A stretch of 54,308 bases of DNA from Sulfuriflexus sp032250955 (lineage in GTDB: Bacteria; Pseudomonadota; Gammaproteobacteria; AKS1): NCBI RefSeq assembly GCF_032250955.1, contig NZ_JAVVES010000011.1, positions 1 to 54,308 on the forward strand, read 5' to 3'. The translations under genes were made by a program, and so were the position numbers. This document shows positions 53,089 to 54,308 of the stretch, one piece after another (the first letter of the stretch is position 1; the number at the start of each line of letters is the position of its first letter). The notes beneath the pieces were generated by a model. That model was not told where the DNA came from and made no database searches. It saw only the letters and a program-made list of their open reading frames with translations.

Positions 53089-54039
53089 CTAGACCTTGTT
53101 GCGTAACTGCAGTTCGCGTGGATGGGGTTCAAGGTAATACTGCGACGAAATATAGTCATTCGGGTGCAGGCGTAGATAGTGCCTGATTAAGGTGATCGGC
53201 ACTATCAACGGCAACTGGCCGCGGCGGTATTCATCAATCACCTCGAGCAGCTCCTGTTTATCCGCTGCCGACATGTTCTCCTTGAAAAACCCCATGATAT
53301 GCTGGAGCACGTTGGTGTGGGTTTTGTTGGTGGCCAGTTTTTTCAGGGCCCGCATCAGCAGGGTCAGGTATTCCTCAGCCGTTTCGGACAAGTCGCCTTT
53401 GCCGGCCTCGGCGACCAGTCTGCCGAGCTCGCGGTATACCGGCTCATCATGGGCGAGGACGGTAAATTTATGCCGGCTGTGAAAATCGACGAGACTGGCG
53501 GATGTCAGGCCTTGCTGCCGGTATTGCTGCCAGCGATGATAAATGAAAACGCGCTCGATGAAATTCTCGCGCAAATGCGGGCCCATGAGGCGGCCTTCTT
53601 CTTCCACCGGTAACGCCGGGTATTGCCGCATGATGCCGGCGGCGTAGATCCCTGACGAGGACTCCAGTGGGTTACCTGCTTCATTGTAGACCTTTACCCT
53701 CTCCATACCGCAACTTGGTGATTTGCTTTTGAAGATGTAGCCACTGAGGTGATTGCATTCTGCGGCTGTTTTTTCTGCATAGGCGATCAACTCGTCAGTG
53801 ACATCGGTATCAGGGTCTCTGACACCGCGGAGACGGATCCTGTCCCCGACCTTGACCAGCCGAATGGGTGGCCGGGGTATGCCCATGCCAATGGCCACCT
53901 CGGGGCAAAATGCCTGGAAGTCAAAATATTCGCCGAGTGTGTCGGTGATGTAGCGATTATGCTTATGTGAACTGTCAAAGCGGACTTGTTCACCGAGTAA
54001 GCAACTACTGATCCCCAGCAGGATCTTCTGGTTCGTCAT
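53089..54039 (-). CDS. DUF523 and DUF1722 domain protein (YbgA-like C-terminus)
   Basis: A 316-residue protein with an N-terminal DUF523 domain (LLGISSCLLGEQVRFDSSHK, KSPSCGMERVKVY with conserved cysteines) and a C-terminal DUF1722/YbgA domain (about 190-305; FHSRHKFTVLAHDEP, THTNVLQHIMGFFK, VPITLIRHYLR). Fused forms occur in many proteobacteria, frequently beside photolyase genes; the biochemical role is unknown. ATG 54039 gives the family start; a TTG at 54066 would add nine residues and has no closer ribosome-binding site. Confidence 0.9.
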   Translation of the reverse strand: MTNQKILLGISSCLLGEQVRFDSSHKHNRYITDTLGEYFDFQAFCPEVAIGMGIPRPPIRLVKVGDRIRLRGVRDPDTDVTDELIAYAEKTAAECNHLSGYIFKSKSPSCGMERVKVYNEAGNPLESSSGIYAAGIMRQYPALPVEEEGRLMGPHLRENFIERVFIYHRWQQYRQQGLTSASLVDFHSRHKFTVLAHDEPVYRELGRLVAEAGKGDLSETAEEYLTLLMRALKKLATNKTHTNVLQHIMGFFKENMSAADKQELLEVIDEYRRGQLPLIVPITLIRHYLRLHPNDYISSQYYLEPHPRELQLRNKV

Positions 54040-54252
54040 GAGGTTTCGCCCTGGCCTTCCTGTCAATAACTATACCTGAAAGCAGAAGACTTAAAACATG
54101 GACAAACGAGGGGAATTGTAAAACAAGGTAAAAGCTTCAATAGCTGTCGTACCCGATTTTTCCGGGTAAAGATGACCGAGCTGCATCCGCAATATGGATG
54201 TCAGCATTTGCGCCTGGCGCTTTCAGGAAAAATCACTGCTGTCCCGTTAATT

Positions 54253-54287
54253 CCCTCTCCCTTCGGGAGAGGGTTAGGGTGAGGGGA
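54253..54287. repeat. REP-like palindrome at the right end
   Basis: CCCTCTCCC (54253-54261) pairs with GGGAGAGGG (54265-54273) around a TTC loop, followed by TTAGGGTGAGGGG. This sequence family is widespread between genes in proteobacteria. The rest of 54067-54308 shows no gene. Confidence 0.7.
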
Positions 54288-54308
54288 TTTAGATTCGATA
54301 ACACATTG

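Overview
The window is a chromosomal segment of a free-living gammaproteobacterium. Supporting signs are the orders gmk-rpoZ-spoT-recG, ftsY-ftsE-ftsX-(insert)-rpoH and bioB-F-H-C-D, the ubiC-ubiA ubiquinone genes, an aa3-type cytochrome oxidase cluster and MSHA-type pilus-assembly genes. Codon use is moderately GC-rich and even. I cannot name the genus from sequence alone. No rRNA, tRNA or CRISPR array was seen.

Layout. (1) 1-480: the 3' tail of an IS110/IS1111-type transposase, its noncoding end and a two-hairpin REP-like palindrome. (2) 631-4060, minus strand: a Ser/Thr kinase, a PP2C phosphatase, RNase PH (rph) and rdgB, closed by tandem terminators, one with a G-rich loop. (3) 4173-10743, plus strand: yicC, gmk, rpoZ, spoT, ridA, recG. 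(4) 10810-12336: ubiC, ubiA. (5) 12546-19331: an MSHA-like module mshI, pilN-like, mshJ, mshK, mshL, mshM, mshN without the extension ATPase, platform or pilins. It ends in a convergent overlap with a GAF-GGDEF diguanylate cyclase. (6) comF (minus) and the bioBFHCD operon (21338-25813), without bioA. (7) 26020-33684: a cytochrome c oxidase operon (DUF2244, coxB with a fused cytochrome c domain, coxA, a 34-residue membrane protein, ctaG, coxC, a convergent small membrane gene, surf1, a SCO-like gene, ctaB); no ctaA is present. (8) 33804-38947, minus strand: ftsY, ftsE, ftsX, a REC-REC-GGDEF regulator, rpoH. A near-perfect CIRCE operator lies over the probable rpoH promoter. (9) 39081-42180: an active/inactive M16 peptidase pair followed by a decayed duplicate of the second gene's 3' end. 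(10) 42277-47943: a small secreted protein and an HlyD / RbbA-like / YhhJ-like export system whose last gene has an in-frame TGA. (11) 48319-54039: a SulP transporter, a monohaem cytochrome, a YjdM-like zinc-ribbon protein, an SSS symporter, a pyrimidine-dimer glycosylase and a DUF523-DUF1722 protein. A second REP-like palindrome closes the window.

Most of the window is housekeeping sequence. The points most worth checking are the CIRCE/promoter overlap at rpoH, the IS1111-type end beside a REP target (possible bridge RNA), the probable CTG start of mshI, the nonsense codon in the yhhJ-like gene, the M16 gene remnant, and the G-quadruplex-capable terminator loop. I saw no clear wholly new multi-gene system.
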